From: Stratiolaelaps scimitus | Lineage: Eukaryota; Arthropoda; Arachnida; Mesostigmata; Laelapidae | Assembly (NCBI GenBank): GCA_019614645.1 | Contig: JABWDB010000019.1 | Location: 1,596,501 to 1,660,500 of the forward strand | Length of the DNA stretch: 64,000 bases | Direction of reading: 5' to 3' | Shown here: piece after piece, positions 12,654 through 24,985 of the stretch | Layout: each line of letters starts with the position of its first letter | Position numbering within the stretch: the stretch's first letter is position 1 | The notes under the pieces: model-generated | Told to the model about the DNA's origin: nothing | The model's input: only the letters and a program-made list of their open reading frames with translations | Databases searched by the model: none | Translations under genes and position numbers: made by a program

Positions 12654-14592
12654 ACTCCTAGAGTCGTCTTACTTCCTCCTGCCAGTCGCGGAGCACGACG
12701 CCTGGCGACTACACCACAGATCGTGACTCTTCCGAGCCACGGAAAGGCGTAAGAGAAGGAGGGGTTTTTCCTTCTCAGACTTTGCCCTGGCAGTGGAACG
12801 CCTCGGGGGAGATTACCGGTCCCCCGCGCTTTTCGGGTTGGCCTTTCCCCTTCGCTCACTAGCTCTTCGCTCCTCGCTCCGTGGCCTCACCTTCCTCGTT
12901 GAGGAATACAACGCTGCCACTCTGGCAGCTAGCATCAGTCAGCAGTCCTGGCTCGCAAACGGCACGAAACAACGAGCTGGTTGATGGCGGTAAGAAGACC
13001 ACAATGAAGAGTGCACTGCTGGGCTGAAGCCAGCTCAGTTGACGGACGCGACGCGGCCGGAGGGGATTATTCGCAAGACGCACTGCCGCTAGCACAACCC
13101 CTTCTACCACTTACAACAGAAGCAGCACCTAGCGGTGGCTGAAGCGATTCCAGTTCCGCATACACACGTGTACGTGCACATACACACGCACATACAGGCA
13201 TGGGCACAGTCTGGCAGCAACGAGAGTTCGTTGGCCCTATCCTGGCAAATCCCTGCCTCAATCCTTCGCTGTCCAGGCGTCACTATCCTCCAGAACGCCC
13301 ATCCTTTTGCCTGCTCCCCGATTTACTCCCCGTTTCCCGAAGGCAAGATCCAGGCTGTCGACGACGACCGACGGCGGGCGGGCGAGCGGAAGATCCCGTT
13401 AAGCCGATTTTTTCTAGTTTATGTGCACCTCGCTCATGCTTGGACCTTGGTGTCCTCAAGACACTCAAGCACGTTGTGGATGACCCCCACCCCCTAACCC
13501 TGCCTGAGTAGCCGAAGTGATGAAGAGAGAAAAATGTCAGTCGACGGTGTGCGATTGAGTATCAAATACGTTCGAACCGTCAGCACGTGTGTACTTATGT
13601 ACTGTGCGGTTCCTTTGAATTTCTGCGATTTCGTCTAGTCGATGAAAGTAGTGTTTGAAGTACGTGCATCGTGGGAGGCTCCTACACCCATCAGTAGATG
13701 AATATTGAATGCGTATTCGGGTGATACAGAAGATAGTATTTACTAAGTCCACTCTGGCGAAACGCAAACTAGAGCTGAATGGATCCACGATAAGTTGTGT
13801 GTCTACAAAAAGCCTATACAGAGACGAGACCAAGTTAAATAAGGCTACGAACCTTTCGAAGCAAGGTTACGAAGAGCTGTTCGCACCGGTTTTCCTGAAA
13901 TCATCCGGCTGTTCCATTTCCCCTAAGATGTCTGCTTCGGACCTGTGTTCCGTTTCTGTGCAAAAATGTAGATAAATAATATAATAGTAGCTTGTAGTTG
14001 ATGCCCTCTAACTAGAAGCCTACCTTTCGGCTACACGTCGGCCGGCCATTGTTATTCGCAAATTGCGACAACTACCGCCACATATTCGAAGCATTTTTTG
14101 TCAAATACGTGCGCAAATAACTACCGCCAATTCCCACGGAGCGTGTGGAAATATGAAAATCCTCAAATGGCTGAGTCGGTGTGTTTCACCTTATTGGTAG
14201 TCTGCTCAAACGACAGGCTCGCATATAATAGTCACGATCATTGGAAATTATATGTTCACTATCATCCCGCCACTACAGGTTAGTCCTAACCCGGGCTAAG
14301 ATGTGCCTTGTCAAACTGAACTCGTTGCAGCCAATTGTTAAATAAAACCCAATGGGTTTTCCCCATGCATCACACCCCCATGTGTAGGTATGATAGGTTG
14401 CATCAACAGCTTGCTGAATTCCCTAAGCTTGCGTTCGACTCAGCTCGCAGCGCTTTGAATAGTTATCAATGTAAAATAAGATCCACATTTGTGACTATGT
14501 GAAATCTGTGAGACGTATTAGCTCCCCAGAATATAATGTATCATATACAACACATTACATGTACACCACCGATGCCATGTATATGTACAGAT

Positions 14593-14650
14593 ACATTTCA
14601 AAGCAGGGTAAACTGCAGTATGCTGTTTTCTCCTTCGGGTGGGCCAATTC
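14593..14650 (+). repeat. 58-base dispersed direct repeat, copy 1
   Basis: This segment aligns without gaps to 15110-15167, with 9 differences in 58 positions by eye. It starts ACATTTCAAAGCAG and ends CAATTC. It lies directly before the (TA)n array. No known element was recognised. Confidence 0.75.

Positions 14651-14653
<3 letters not shown>

Positions 14654-14687
<34 letters not shown>
14654..14687. repeat. (TA)n microsatellite
   Basis: An uninterrupted alternating TA tract of about 34 bases. Confidence 0.95.
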
Positions 14688-14688
<1 letters not shown>

Positions 14689-15109
14689 CATATCGGCACT
14701 AAGACGACTCAATAGTGTATATAACTGCTAGTGGTAGTATATATATAACTGCTGCTGCTGCTTTTGGTACGAAAGTCAACGTCCTTCGTTCTCGGCTCTG
14801 CCAGCGGGAGATCTAGTCGCAATCGTAGGCCAGCCTCGCTCAGCGCCAGCTACATAATACGTAGCGCAGGACGTCCCGCCGACGCAAGACTCTGCTGGAT
14901 GAAACGAGAGCAGAGTAAGAGTTATTCCGGGATTCAAAGCGGGTTTCATTTTGAGCATTGCCAAGGCCGTTCGGGCGTAGCCCTGGCTTTTGCTTCGCCG
15001 GTCGGAGCCAGTGCGCTCCCTTTGCGGCCAGTGCGCAGCGCGAAGCCTCAGCTAAGGGAGTGACAGCCAGATAGATATTCGCCAACGCCGACTGTTCTCT
15101 CTTTGTCGA

Positions 15110-15167
15110 ACATTTCAAAGCAGCGCAGACTGCGCTATGCTGTATTCTCCTACGGTTGGGTCAATTC
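15110..15167 (+). repeat. 58-base dispersed direct repeat, copy 2
   Basis: This is the partner of 14593-14650, same strand, 517 bases downstream and gap-free. Sequence around the two copies is not obviously similar, so the unit seems limited to about 58 bases. Confidence 0.75.
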
Positions 15168-16100
15168 TGGCTGTTTTTTTCCGTCTCTCACTTGATCTCC
15201 TTCGATATTTCTCTCTCTCTCTCTCCCTTCGTTTCTTGTTGATGTTGGATCGCAGTCGGCGTTCGTGGAGGCCCTCCAGCGTTTTCGCTCATGCGGCATA
15301 CGAACAGCAGTCAAAACGCAGTGGAATTTCTGAGCGTTCGAGATATTTCTCCAGACGTACGCGAAATAATTCATAATTTTCGCCAATTGCACCGCGTGGT
15401 GATATTCTAAGCTGCCGCCTATGTGCGCGTAGGTAGGTATATTTTGTGAATGAATTATTACACATATGCGAATCCTTATAATTGGAATAGTCACCAGGAG
15501 CTTGCTGTAATATAGAATATCATAGATAATGATTGCTTGGAAGGACATAACGTTATCGAAGTCCAAATTCGTTACACGAATGACATTTGTTTAGGAGGAT
15601 CAAGAGCTAAGTCATTGAACGAAGTTCACATAGGGAGTCGTAGCCCACTCGTTAAACGTTGGCTGCGAGTTAGCCCGTAACAAAAAGGCCCTCGGCAAGT
15701 GCACACTTCGTAAACCTTCAGAAATCATATTGGGTGCGAGAGGGTTTTGGTGCTTAATCTGTCTAGTTTAATGTCAGAATGCCATTCACTGTTAAACCAC
15801 GATTGCCATCGAACAGAGGCGACCGACGACGCCGATATCGAATGTGACTTACTCGCCTTGTTTTTACTGATAACATCGTTTCTGTAACTGGAAATTGATA
15901 AACACAATTTAAAAGAGAACGGTGGTTCCATGTGGCTCCACGCAGCAATGTGCGTGAAGCACGTACTCGAGTTACGTCGTGTGTGCGTGCTTGCTCAGTT
16001 GTTGGATGTGGTGTGTGCATGTGTCAGAGTAACTTCATAAATGTGTGGTAAGCCCATTGCGACTAGGCTAGTTTAAACGGGTGCACCGCCACAATAGCAG

Positions 16101-19100
16101 CTGAAGGCAGTGGGAGGGCTGCGCTGGCGTTGGTTGGAATAGAGCCTCGTAGTCCTCCATTGCGCATTGTTGTTGCAGGCACTGATCTTTGGATGTCCGC
16201 GCGAATGGAGCGAAAGCTCAGTGAGGGGACAAGATCGGGTTCTCGTCATATATCCTGCTCCTGTATATATTGCATTGCGCGCATCTGACCACCCGACCTC
16301 TCAGAGCACTACAGTTGCAATGAGCCCAGATAGCCGAGGCCCCCTATTCGAGATACGACTACTACATGCTACCCCTGACCCCTCTTCATGAAGTTACGCT
16401 TTTCATGAAGTTGTAGTGTCAGCGTCGAAGGCAGCCCGTAGAACAGTCCGGGCGCCGGTAACATTCGTTATTCGAAAAACTTTCTAGTCTGCCAATGCAT
16501 TTTCTGCTTTGTTCAAGGAAGCGGTTAAGAGGAAGGAAAGAACTGGAGCCAGAATTGCAGCTCCAGCTAGCGCATAGATCGGTCACCGGGAGTCGGACGC
16601 GCACTGGCGGAACAGGATAACGAGCGCTGAGTGCTGTTATGTTTTGTGTCCAATAGCGCGCATCGGTAGCGACCGTTCATGGTTGACTATACCAAAACGA
16701 AACATCACTGTGTATATGTAGCCTACAGACATCCGTCCGTTGTCTCATTCATCTGCGACAGTAGCACACGTAGGTAGAAACAAGGTAATCCAATATGGGT
16801 CAATGTCTCAGATCACGGACGGCCGTGTCCTGGCCGTGGACTATTGGAAGTGGTGTGGTGATCGGTCTGCTGTCGAAAATCAACGAATCATCCATACGGC
16901 GGGCTGGTCACAGCAGGTGACACCAGCGGCGTCACCGGGTGTTCATCGTTGTACAGCATTTCAATATAGCAGAATGCAGCAGGCTTACGGGTAGCATCCG
17001 TAGGACGCGTATTAGGAAGAGCAGAGCTGGAAAGCGAGCTCGAAAAGCGCGAAGTCCTGTAGTGTTAGCCAGCCGTGTGAGCTGTTTTAGAACGAGCGGG
17101 AATGAGAAAATGTGATCTCAACTTTATTCGTCCATACGTCGGCCGAGCATCTGCGGAGACAGGGGCGGACCTAAGCGGACCACGGACGCTCGTAAATCAC
17201 GCCCGATTTGCTCTGCACAGAAGAAGAGTCCGCAGAAGGCGAGGGCGAAATGAAGCGACTTCAACCTTCCTCTCTTTTCAAGTCTTCTTGTCCGAGCGAC
17301 TCTGAGCCACTTGTCAGCCCGTACGATACGAAAGCAGCTGCGGCTGTTTGTTGTACTATACAAGCTCCCTTTGCCTCGCCTCCTGCACCATGCAACTGCC
17401 TGTGTCTGTGTCGCAGTAGCTTCCCCTTGACAGGCGGCTGCCAATAGCTTGCGACACATGCAATGTCTTCTGAGCCGTCTCTAGCGAGTTCTTCCGGTTA
17501 CTCGGCTTGGGTTCTCACGGAAGGGTCTGCGTGTCTTCGCTGCCGAGGCAGAAGATGCGCAGCAATGCAGTTTAGCATTGCTCGGCTAGTACGTGCAAGC
17601 GGGAACGACGCTTGGAACCGGAGTCGCTGCCATCGCGCCGTGGCTGTCAGGCGCGACCCGGCTGACTGTCCCGGAACTACTATCGTACTAAAATGCTATG
17701 GCATGGATGGTGCATTCACGATGGTGCCACCAACCAGGATAGCGGCCCGTGGCAGGGATAGCAGAAGAAAGAGCTCGATGCTGCTGCTATTGCAGCGGCG
17801 GCGTCGATGGGGGGAGGGGGGTGCCCGTGCCTAGATATCATTAGAAAAGAGCGTAGTCCGCTGCCGCTGCCGGCAACCGTAGCGGCAGCAGTCTCTGTCC
17901 TAGCTAGCGAAGGATAAGACCAAGATGATGATGTGACATCCCAGGCGACAGGGGGCCGGGCTAAGAGACGAGACAGGACGAGCTAGCGAGAAAGAGCCAG
18001 CAAGAGAGAGAGAGAAAGAGAGAGAGAGAAACAGAGCAATGGCAAGGAAAGCAATGGAAGGGACAGGCAAAAGGGGGCCCGCGAAGAAGACAATCCAACG
18101 AGGACCCAGCTTGCCGCCCATTCTCCTCAGCATTGCCTCAGTCCTGGCATTGGCTGCAGTGACTGCACGCCGCCGGATGAATAGGACGTGAGCCGAATCC
18201 TATAATAACCGATAACAACAACGAGAGGCTCCAATCCCCTCCCTGGGCCGAGGGAGATGCTATAGGAGATGCGTCCACCCCGCTCGTCCGAACCCCCACC
18301 ACTTCCACACGACGTTTCTCCCACGATTTCTCCTGTCCCAAGTTTCGCCTCCCGCGTCTACTGTTGGCGTTGGCCGCTTGGCTTCCCTCTAACGTGTGAG
18401 CCCATGTTCCGATGCTGTCACTGCTGCAGGACGCCAGACGCTCGTGCCTTAGAGAAGTGGAGGTCTCCTCCTAGTAGCAATCACCAGGATCCTTGCTTTA
18501 CTGCCACTGCCGCCACTCAACCAGGACCACTATGCGATGTACAGGCCCCTACAGCTGGTGTAGTCGTTCCTATACACGGGAGTAGCTGGCGAGCGCAGGC
18601 ACCGTGCGTGGGACTACGTTTGGCCTAGAGTTTCCTGCCGCTATGCCTGCTCCATCCTTTTCCATTCGGCTGCCTTACCAGTGGACCAACCACCTTATCT
18701 TGCTATAAGTCATCTTGGTGGGTAGGGACTTCGGGGTCCTGGGGTCTTTCGGGAACCCAGGCTTGGGAGGGGGCGTTAGGAGTCACCGCTTGGATAGCAA
18801 GGCTGTCGTCTCTCTCGATAGGCAAGCAAGCAAGCACACAGACGAGCCTATCCAAGCTAACGGAGACACCCGGAGACAGACTTCTCGATGTTAGCCCTCA
18901 GCTGCGAGTCCGCCTCCCCTTTTGACGACCAGCCACCCGGCTCTGTGAGTTTCCTGCAGGGCAGAAGGTCTACGCAAGTCAATCAGGCGGATCGCTTACC
19001 GCTACTGACCGCCGCTACCGCCACCGTTGCGCCCTGTGTGCGTTGTAGACACGAAGGGACGTTTGCTGTTCTGTGGACGAAAAGAGGAAGAAAAGGAAAA

Positions 19101-20620
19101 GGGAGAGGTGGACAAAGAACGTTGAAGGCGTAAGACGTAGAAGGCAGAGGCCAGCCCACAACTGACCCGCCGATCTTCCGCTTGGGAGTGGCCGACGTTG
19201 GAGAGCAACTCATAGCTCACGTCGTTCGAATGGCCACCACAGCATAGTTCGAAGGGGCGACGTGGTGGTATCATGCAAAACAGCTGAAACGAACGGAAAG
19301 CTAACTTTCGATGCAGGAAGTCCGTCACGAATGTGATGTCCCTCTCTGTGTAATACATTGACCCTGCTACACTCTAAGAGACACCAATGTGACTCCCAAC
19401 CAAAACGTTCACGCAGTTGCCCATGACGAACTGGCCACTGATACAGTAGTGGCTAGCATAAGCAACACCCGCATGCAGAGTCGGTCTGGGTGCGTATGAT
19501 CCTCGCTGGCGTATCCTATTTGAAGTTTTGCAATACATGCAGCTAGGCCAGCTCTGCCGAGAAGACAGGGGCATTTGAACGTCAACCATGGACACTCTTT
19601 GATAGTTTCCAAGGGTAGGAATTACCAGAAGGGTGGGCTAAACTAGTGTCGATGGATGACAGACGAAAGTCCGCGAGAAGTGTGCTTCTGGTCAGCCGAT
19701 GAGGCTTGCTGGATGAGGTTTCAATGGATCAGAAGGTCTTCCCACTATTTGACAGGCGGGAGGCAACTATTTGCTGTCACAGCCGGGGCCGATTGGCGCG
19801 ACTACTGTCTCCGCGTGTGTGGCTGGCGCAGTATGCACTATTCCAGCAGCTACAGGGCGATGACGCTAGTGGCTGAATGCGTTTGATGCGTGGCAGGATT
19901 AGTGGGTCGTCTCGTGGTGATGCCATAAGGATAAGTGCCGAGAAGTGTCCGATTAGAGATGGGCTGAGGTCGGCCTCAACAAAAGGACTAGTAGGTGGGG
20001 GACGCACAGTGGTGCACAACTTGAGATAGGCGATTGGACGGCCGGTCGGTGGGGGTCCCGCTGGCTGACAATCCGACCCGGAAGTATCTGGTCCGTCTTC
20101 GCAGAGAACGCGTTATGCGGTAGACAACGAGGAATTGAGTGAAATGGGCTATGACCAACAGTGGCGGCGAACTGCCGCACGCTACCTCCCACTTGGCCTG
20201 TAGGCAATGAGAGTCAACACAGTAACCCAGAGGAAAGAATATTAGGGATAGGATAGAAACAAGTGGGGCTTTATTGCCGTCGCCATTGAGAGGTACGGAG
20301 CGCAGCTCCAAGTGACCACGAGGTTCAATCAAAGGAAAAAGAACCACACCTACCAATCAACGGGAATAGGCCCCCAAGCGGCATCACGACCCTGCCGACG
20401 ATAAACGGGGTCGATAGAACGAAACTATAAAGGCACGAGGGGTGCCGAACAGGAAGATGGAGAATAAAAGTCGTGCAAGATAAGATGGTGGTTGTCGAGT
20501 TCGAGGCTTAGGTGCTTGCTCTGTTGCAGCAAGTGGGCTGACTTCAATCATAGCATGTGGTGATTCAATAGTAGCATGTGTGCTGGAAAAGTTTCCTTTG
20601 TTCATGCTGAGAGAAAGAAA
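16101..20620. other. GC-rich gene-free block
   Basis: No supported gene. Frames up to 123 codons overlap on both strands and match nothing recognised. The block contains a (GA)n tract at 18003-18030 and a G6-A-G6 run at 17809-17821. From about 19350 the composition becomes intermediate. No mobile-element motif was seen. Confidence 0.55.
18003..18030. repeat. (GA)n purine tract
   Basis: A GA-dinucleotide tract with one AAA interruption, purine on the plus strand. Confidence 0.9.
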
Positions 20621-21069
20621 AAGAAAAAATCAGTTGAGTACAGTCGTGTTAGTGGGAGGTCGAAAATAGCCTACGGAAGCTTGACGATAGACAGTCTTGC
20701 GATGCTTGAAACGTAAGACTTCAACCAGGCGCATCTCTAGATGATACAGGCAAGTGAGGTCCAAGCTACCTTCCGTAACAATTGTTCGCAATACTCTCAG
20801 CGGCGAGCGATGCCGATGGCCGTTCAGAAAGCTTTGTTCATGATGCAGCCCCCCCCAAGAAACCTGAGACCTTCCCTCCCCTGGTCCGCATACTGAGGCT
20901 ATGGTAATGTGACAATTACCACCCACTTCCAACTTGAACAAGAGCCCAAGGCGCGACCGTTGTATTCTATAAGAAATCACGTATCACGATTGAACGTCAC
21001 TCAGTGGAGTTGCGTTGGAAGCGTTTAGTTCGAATGGGAATGCGAGCGACACACATATTGCCAGGTACT

Positions 21070-21330
21070 GGTAAAGGTAAACGTTTTATTGGTTTATTAA
21101 AGGAGCTGCAATTTTACAATGCTTAAGCTCTCTTATATGTCACGCGGCGAGGCTCGAACCTGCGATCTCTGGCTTCCGATAACCAGAGACTTAGCTGTCC
21201 AAGCCACCGCGCTGACAGAATGCGCTAAGCGATACCGGGAAGGGTGGTGCTGTTGAACATCGTCAACAGTTCCATCAGGGGGGCGGTAATAGTGCTGGCA
21301 TGCATTAGCATGCCAACACCCCCCCTTTAA
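21070..21330 (-). mobile_element. SINE-like repeat, family A, copy 1 (most complete)
   Basis: Read on the minus strand, the element starts near 21330 with TTAAAGGGG. A head with two inverted repeats follows: TGGCATGC and GCATGCCA around 4 bases (21296-21315), then CTGTTGA and TCAACAG around 6 bases (21250-21269). Next comes a tRNA-like part with A-box-like GGTGGCTTGGACAG, an expanded anticodon-like arm (CTCTGG pairing with CCAGAG), and B box GGTTCGAGCC (complement of 21151-21160). The tail holds TTAAGCATTGTAAAATTGCA and ends near 21070. The head is shared with 26139-26270 and the tRNA-like part and tail with 22541-22672. This supports one mobile family, probably polymerase III transcribed and copied by a LINE. 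Confidence 0.8.
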
Positions 21331-21359
21331 AAAAAAAAAATTTTAAATAAAAAAAAAAT
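21331..21359. repeat. A-rich tract
   Basis: Two runs of A separated by a short T/A stretch directly abut the head end of family A copy 1. Because they lie at the 5' side of the minus-strand element, they are not its poly(A) tail. They may mark an older target site. Confidence 0.85.
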
Positions 21360-21484
21360 TGACGAATTGCTAATACTGACCCCATCACCGCCGTGGAATG
21401 TGCTCGAGCGGGGCGGCCTTGCCTCCTGTGGGTGTCCATGTCGGATGGTGTGACACTGTTTCGAGAACGGTTCGAACGCTACAA

Positions 21485-21552
21485 CCGTCACAAACGGTAT
21501 ACTTTTGCTACACCGTCACAAACGGTATACTTTTGCTACACCGTCACAAACC
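21485..21552. repeat. 28-bp tandem repeat, 2.4 copies
   Basis: The unit CCGTCACAAACGGTATAC plus ten more bases starts at 21485 and 21513 as identical copies. A third, partial copy of about 11 bases starts at 21541. The period of 28 is not a multiple of three. Confidence 0.95.
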
Positions 21553-22540
21553 TTGACTTCTCGATAGATAAACCCGACGGTCGGCGTTCCTATTGGTCGA
21601 TTTCCGTTCCTGACCACCGCGGCAGAAACCTCGTGTGGGATGAAATAGTGATAGACAGACACTCTCTCGTTCCTCGGGTCAACGTTATGTGGGTTTGCAC
21701 GCTCAGTAGAACTGGTCAATTCAGTATGCATATCGTCAATCCACGAGGCGAGAAGGACCATTACGTATAATGTTCTGGCTACTAAAACGATTTCATACGC
21801 AGCAGTCATCATAGGCCTAAACATTCTGACCCCCTAGAAAATAGGTGTTTTCGCCATTCGTACGTTAACATGCAGTCTACAAATTATTTTATAATAAAGC
21901 ACTTCCGGTGACCACTCCAGTTGCATTGGGGTCGATCACATAAGCGAGTAGGAGATCAACCGTAGCTATGCAGAACGGCTGGTATCCCAGAGACCAATAG
22001 CTTCATTTCAATCAGAATGAGTGTCCGGGGTGCATTAATTAGACTGTGTAGGGAAGCAAAAAACAGAAGTAGACAGAGCTTCCCGTAGCGTTCAGCCTAA
22101 TGGACATTGCTGGGTGCTGCCACAGTGAGATACCTGTGGAGCGCGAACAGCGATTAGAGTGTTACTCGAGACTAAAATGATCTGTACCTGTTGCAATCGA
22201 TTCCGCTTCAACGAATCGGTTCACTGCATAAATATGGAATAGAGTATGTATATCTGCCATTTACTAATTATATCTAAGTTTCCTACGTTGACTGAAACTC
22301 ATGAGGAAACCGCTTAGCGACTAGTAATCGTGCAGTTATTAAAAACCGGAGACATAAAATGTCTAATTATCGTACTTCTAATAGGCATGTCTCCATTTCA
22401 TCTGAGACGTTATCTAAGCAGAAACAGTGGTTTGCTTGCGATCCTTTGAAACGACATCTCAGAGCTAATCTTTAGCCAATATTATATTATTGTCATGAGC
22501 CCCATTCTCGGATCGACATGAACACGCGCACACGACGATT

Positions 22541-22672
22541 GTAAAGAGTTAACTAAGTCTCTGGCTGTAAAAAGCCGGAGGCCACAGGTTCGAGTCCCGC
22601 CACCTGGTGAGGACATATGAGTGAATTTAAGCATTGTAAAAATTGCAGTTCCTTTGATAATACAATACCATA
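22541..22672 (+). mobile_element. SINE-like repeat, family A, copy 2 (head missing)
   Basis: The tRNA-like part and tail match copy 1 read on its minus strand. Shared pieces are AAGTCTCTGG, the anticodon-like arm, B box GGTTCGAGTCC (about 22588-22598), then TTAAGCATTGTAAAAATTGC and a CCTTTGATAATAC end. The two-hairpin head seen in copies 1 and 3 is absent, and the A box is degraded to about GAGTTAACTAAG. A 5'-truncated or diverged insertion is the likely reading. Confidence 0.75.
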
Positions 22673-23447
22673 GTAATAGTACATAAAGAGACCAGATGTT
22701 AGCTAATCAAACTCGGGATATCTACCCCAGTGAAGGATAGAGCTAAGGCAATCGCCGAAGACCGCTGGTCTAGTTATTGCAGATTCTGTTTACCTCATGG
22801 AATCGACTGACCGACGCCAATGGGCCTACGCGTGCTCCAGGAAGCGTGCGTCGTTCAGTTAGGCGTTCATAGTTCGAGAACACCGTGGAGAATCGCTGGA
22901 CCTCGAAATTGCTGTATTCCTGTTGGGCAGAATTTCGGTTTGTTTAAATATTTCTCCAACTCTCGAACTTCCTGGTGATCCTAAAGAAAATAGCCTGAGA
23001 GCTGCGTGATTTGGCTCATCAGCATTTACAAAGGTACTGTAGAGTTACTACTATAAGTTGAACATTTTAACTTCGCACAACCAGGAGCCATCATATAAAG
23101 GTTTTTGCAATGGCAAAACGTAATGCCAACTGCTTAAATTGTGAGGAACTTGTTAACTTCTCTTAAGGACAACTTCTCCTCTTTTCGTCATCAAGTCTCA
23201 AACGATCGCGGTAAGCTGGCTTGCATAAAGGTGATTACGAGAATCTAGACGATACAAGAATCTCCTGCCCTAGTAGACGGTTGAAATCTTGTCCGAGGCT
23301 TAGCCCCACATAATAAGCTCCAGCGCTCATAACGAATCTCATTTTTGTATTAGGTACATTGATTTTAATGCTTTACTTCCGTAACATCGGCGCCTGCGAG
23401 CTGAACAGGGGCACTATCAGTTGCCTGCCTCATTGAAAGTTGGGCAG

Positions 23448-23516
23448 ATATATATATATATATATAATATACATACGTACAGAGGTGCGCACTCGCGCCT
23501 ATATATATATATATAT
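23448..23516. repeat. Two neighbouring (TA)n arrays
   Basis: Alternating AT tracts at about 23448-23466 and 23500-23516 are separated by roughly 35 bases of ordinary sequence. The second passes into GTGTGTG. Confidence 0.9.
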
Positions 23517-24343
23517 GTGTGTGACATACATACACGACAAATTGGTTCGGCTCTTTTGAGCGAGGCTATTTGTCTCTTCAGCGTTCGCATTTGTTTGCCG
23601 ATGTAGCTAGCGGCGGTAGTCGAGCTCGTGGCTGTTCTGTCCTTCGATCCTTTCACGGCTGCCTCTTGTTCCCGTCCACTAGTTGTAGTAGTAGTGGTCT
23701 ATCGCCCGATTACACGATGTCGTTCGTGGCGAATAAGGCGGACGTTGTTGGCATCGTTCCGCGTCATGCTCTCGACAGGTGGGCGGCACCGACGGCACGG
23801 CCCGGGAGACGCCTGGATGAGAAGAGCGGATGTCGCTCGGTGTGGGATAGGCAGCCCATTCCTCCTCCGCCGGATCTTTCTTCAAGGGACCAAGGGACGG
23901 CCAAATGCCGATAGCTGCTATGGAGGCGATCTCTCTTCGGCTGCACGCCGCTCCTCCGTAGAAGCGTCCGTTCTGATGCGCCCTTCTCCTCGCTGCGTGC
24001 TGGCGCCCGGAAGACGTGGGCGTCCTTGGTAGTTGGCTCTTGGGCCTGCCGTGGCAAAGTCCCGCGGAGGCCCGGCAACGGGCACTCCCGTCCCGGCCCG
24101 GCTTGGCTGGTCCGTTCGACCGTTGGGCCGTGGCGAGAAGTGGCGCCAATGGTGCGACTTGCGGTTAGATATGCCTTTATAGATTGCCAATACAAAAAAA
24201 CGACTCTATACGTCTCTTTGGCCACCTCCGGCTGGGCACACCAGCAGTCCTGGCAGCGGACTCATACTGGGGCACACGCCTGCACTTATTTCAGTCAAGG
24301 AAGAGCGGTCGAGTAAAAGGTGTGTGTGGGTGTATACATTTAT

Positions 24344-24379
<36 letters not shown>
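24344..24379. repeat. Compound (CT)n(AT)n microsatellite
   Basis: About 15 bases of CT repeat pass directly into about 21 bases of AT repeat, the same arrangement as at 3927-3985. It is preceded by GTGTGTGGGTGT. Confidence 0.95.
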
Positions 24380-24879
24380 ATATTGCCGTTGATTGTCCCG
24401 CATGGTTTCTCGGACATACTTCTAGGGTGCGATGACACGGAGGGTGGACTGCACCTAACCGCTATCCATACAGTCCTCAGCTGTCTGTTTGTATCGAGAA
24501 TGGTTTCTTGAGATATTTCAGCATATTATCATACGTAGGATGTTGTTTAAGTCTGACAGAGGAGAGTAATTGGCACTACTCTATTTCTCCTTGCGTTGCC
24601 TGCGATTCGGACTGCATATTACTCACACTAGATAAGGAATGAGAAAATTGTATTTTGAAATCTGGGACGAATTTTTGAAAGATAAAGAAGATCGCTTCCT
24701 CACGCGTGCGCTTTTGAGCATCATAGTTTCATCTTCGCGAATATAGTCTGGAATTGGTTACACATTCATGGCAGTGTAATGTAATGCGGGCTGATGAACT
24801 CGCGCTTTTGGGTGCAGGTATCCCACAAGGTGCTTCTCCGATCAGACATCTCTTGGGGTGGCACTCCTACGAAAGCCAG

Positions 24880-24985
24880 GGTGTGGTGGCTCAAGCATTG
24901 AGGCATATGCATGCACGCGTTGTCTTGAATTTCTTTACAGGAAAGACATACGGCTCGGGTTCAAATCCTGCCAGACGCTGATAAT
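24880..24985 (+). repeat. tRNA-like repeat, single copy
   Basis: An A-box-like GTGGTGGCTCAAGCATTG (from about 24881) is followed by a strong B box, GGGTTCAAATCCTGCC (about 24957-24972). The gap between boxes, about 60-70 bases, is too long for an ordinary tRNA gene, so this looks like a tRNA-derived repeat with an insertion or a pseudogene. Its flanks show no similarity to families A or B that I can see. Confidence 0.4.

Larger units (their letters stand above)
9481..13520. other. GC-rich gene-free block
   Basis: No supported gene. Frames up to 207 codons (10540-11163 plus) are low complexity and partly open on the opposite strand (10740-11108). The block holds a 13-bp minisatellite at 12610-12653, a (GA)n tract near 12072-12088, CA/CGCA-rich stretches near 12566-12590 and 13160-13196, and GGTT/GTTC runs near 11145-11175. 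No mobile-element motif was seen. Confidence 0.55.
13521..16100. other. Mixed block with a dispersed duplication and TA arrays
   Basis: No supported gene. It is AT-rich at both ends with a GC-richer core at about 14750-15330. It contains a (TA)n array, a (CT)n run near 15212-15226, and two copies of a 58-base sequence (14593 and 15110). Frames up to 138 codons show no family motif. Confidence 0.55.
20621..23550. other. AT-rich block with two family A SINE copies
   Basis: Besides the SINE copies and a 28-bp tandem repeat annotated separately, no supported gene is present. A 125-codon frame at 21393-21770 ends in a clean stop. It begins just after the SINE's A-rich flank, crosses an out-of-frame tandem repeat, and resembles no family I know. 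Confidence 0.55.

Noticed and set aside
21130..21220. A working tRNA gene
   Set aside because: A and B boxes are present, but the anticodon-like arm has an oversized loop, and the segment belongs to a repeat family with head and tail.
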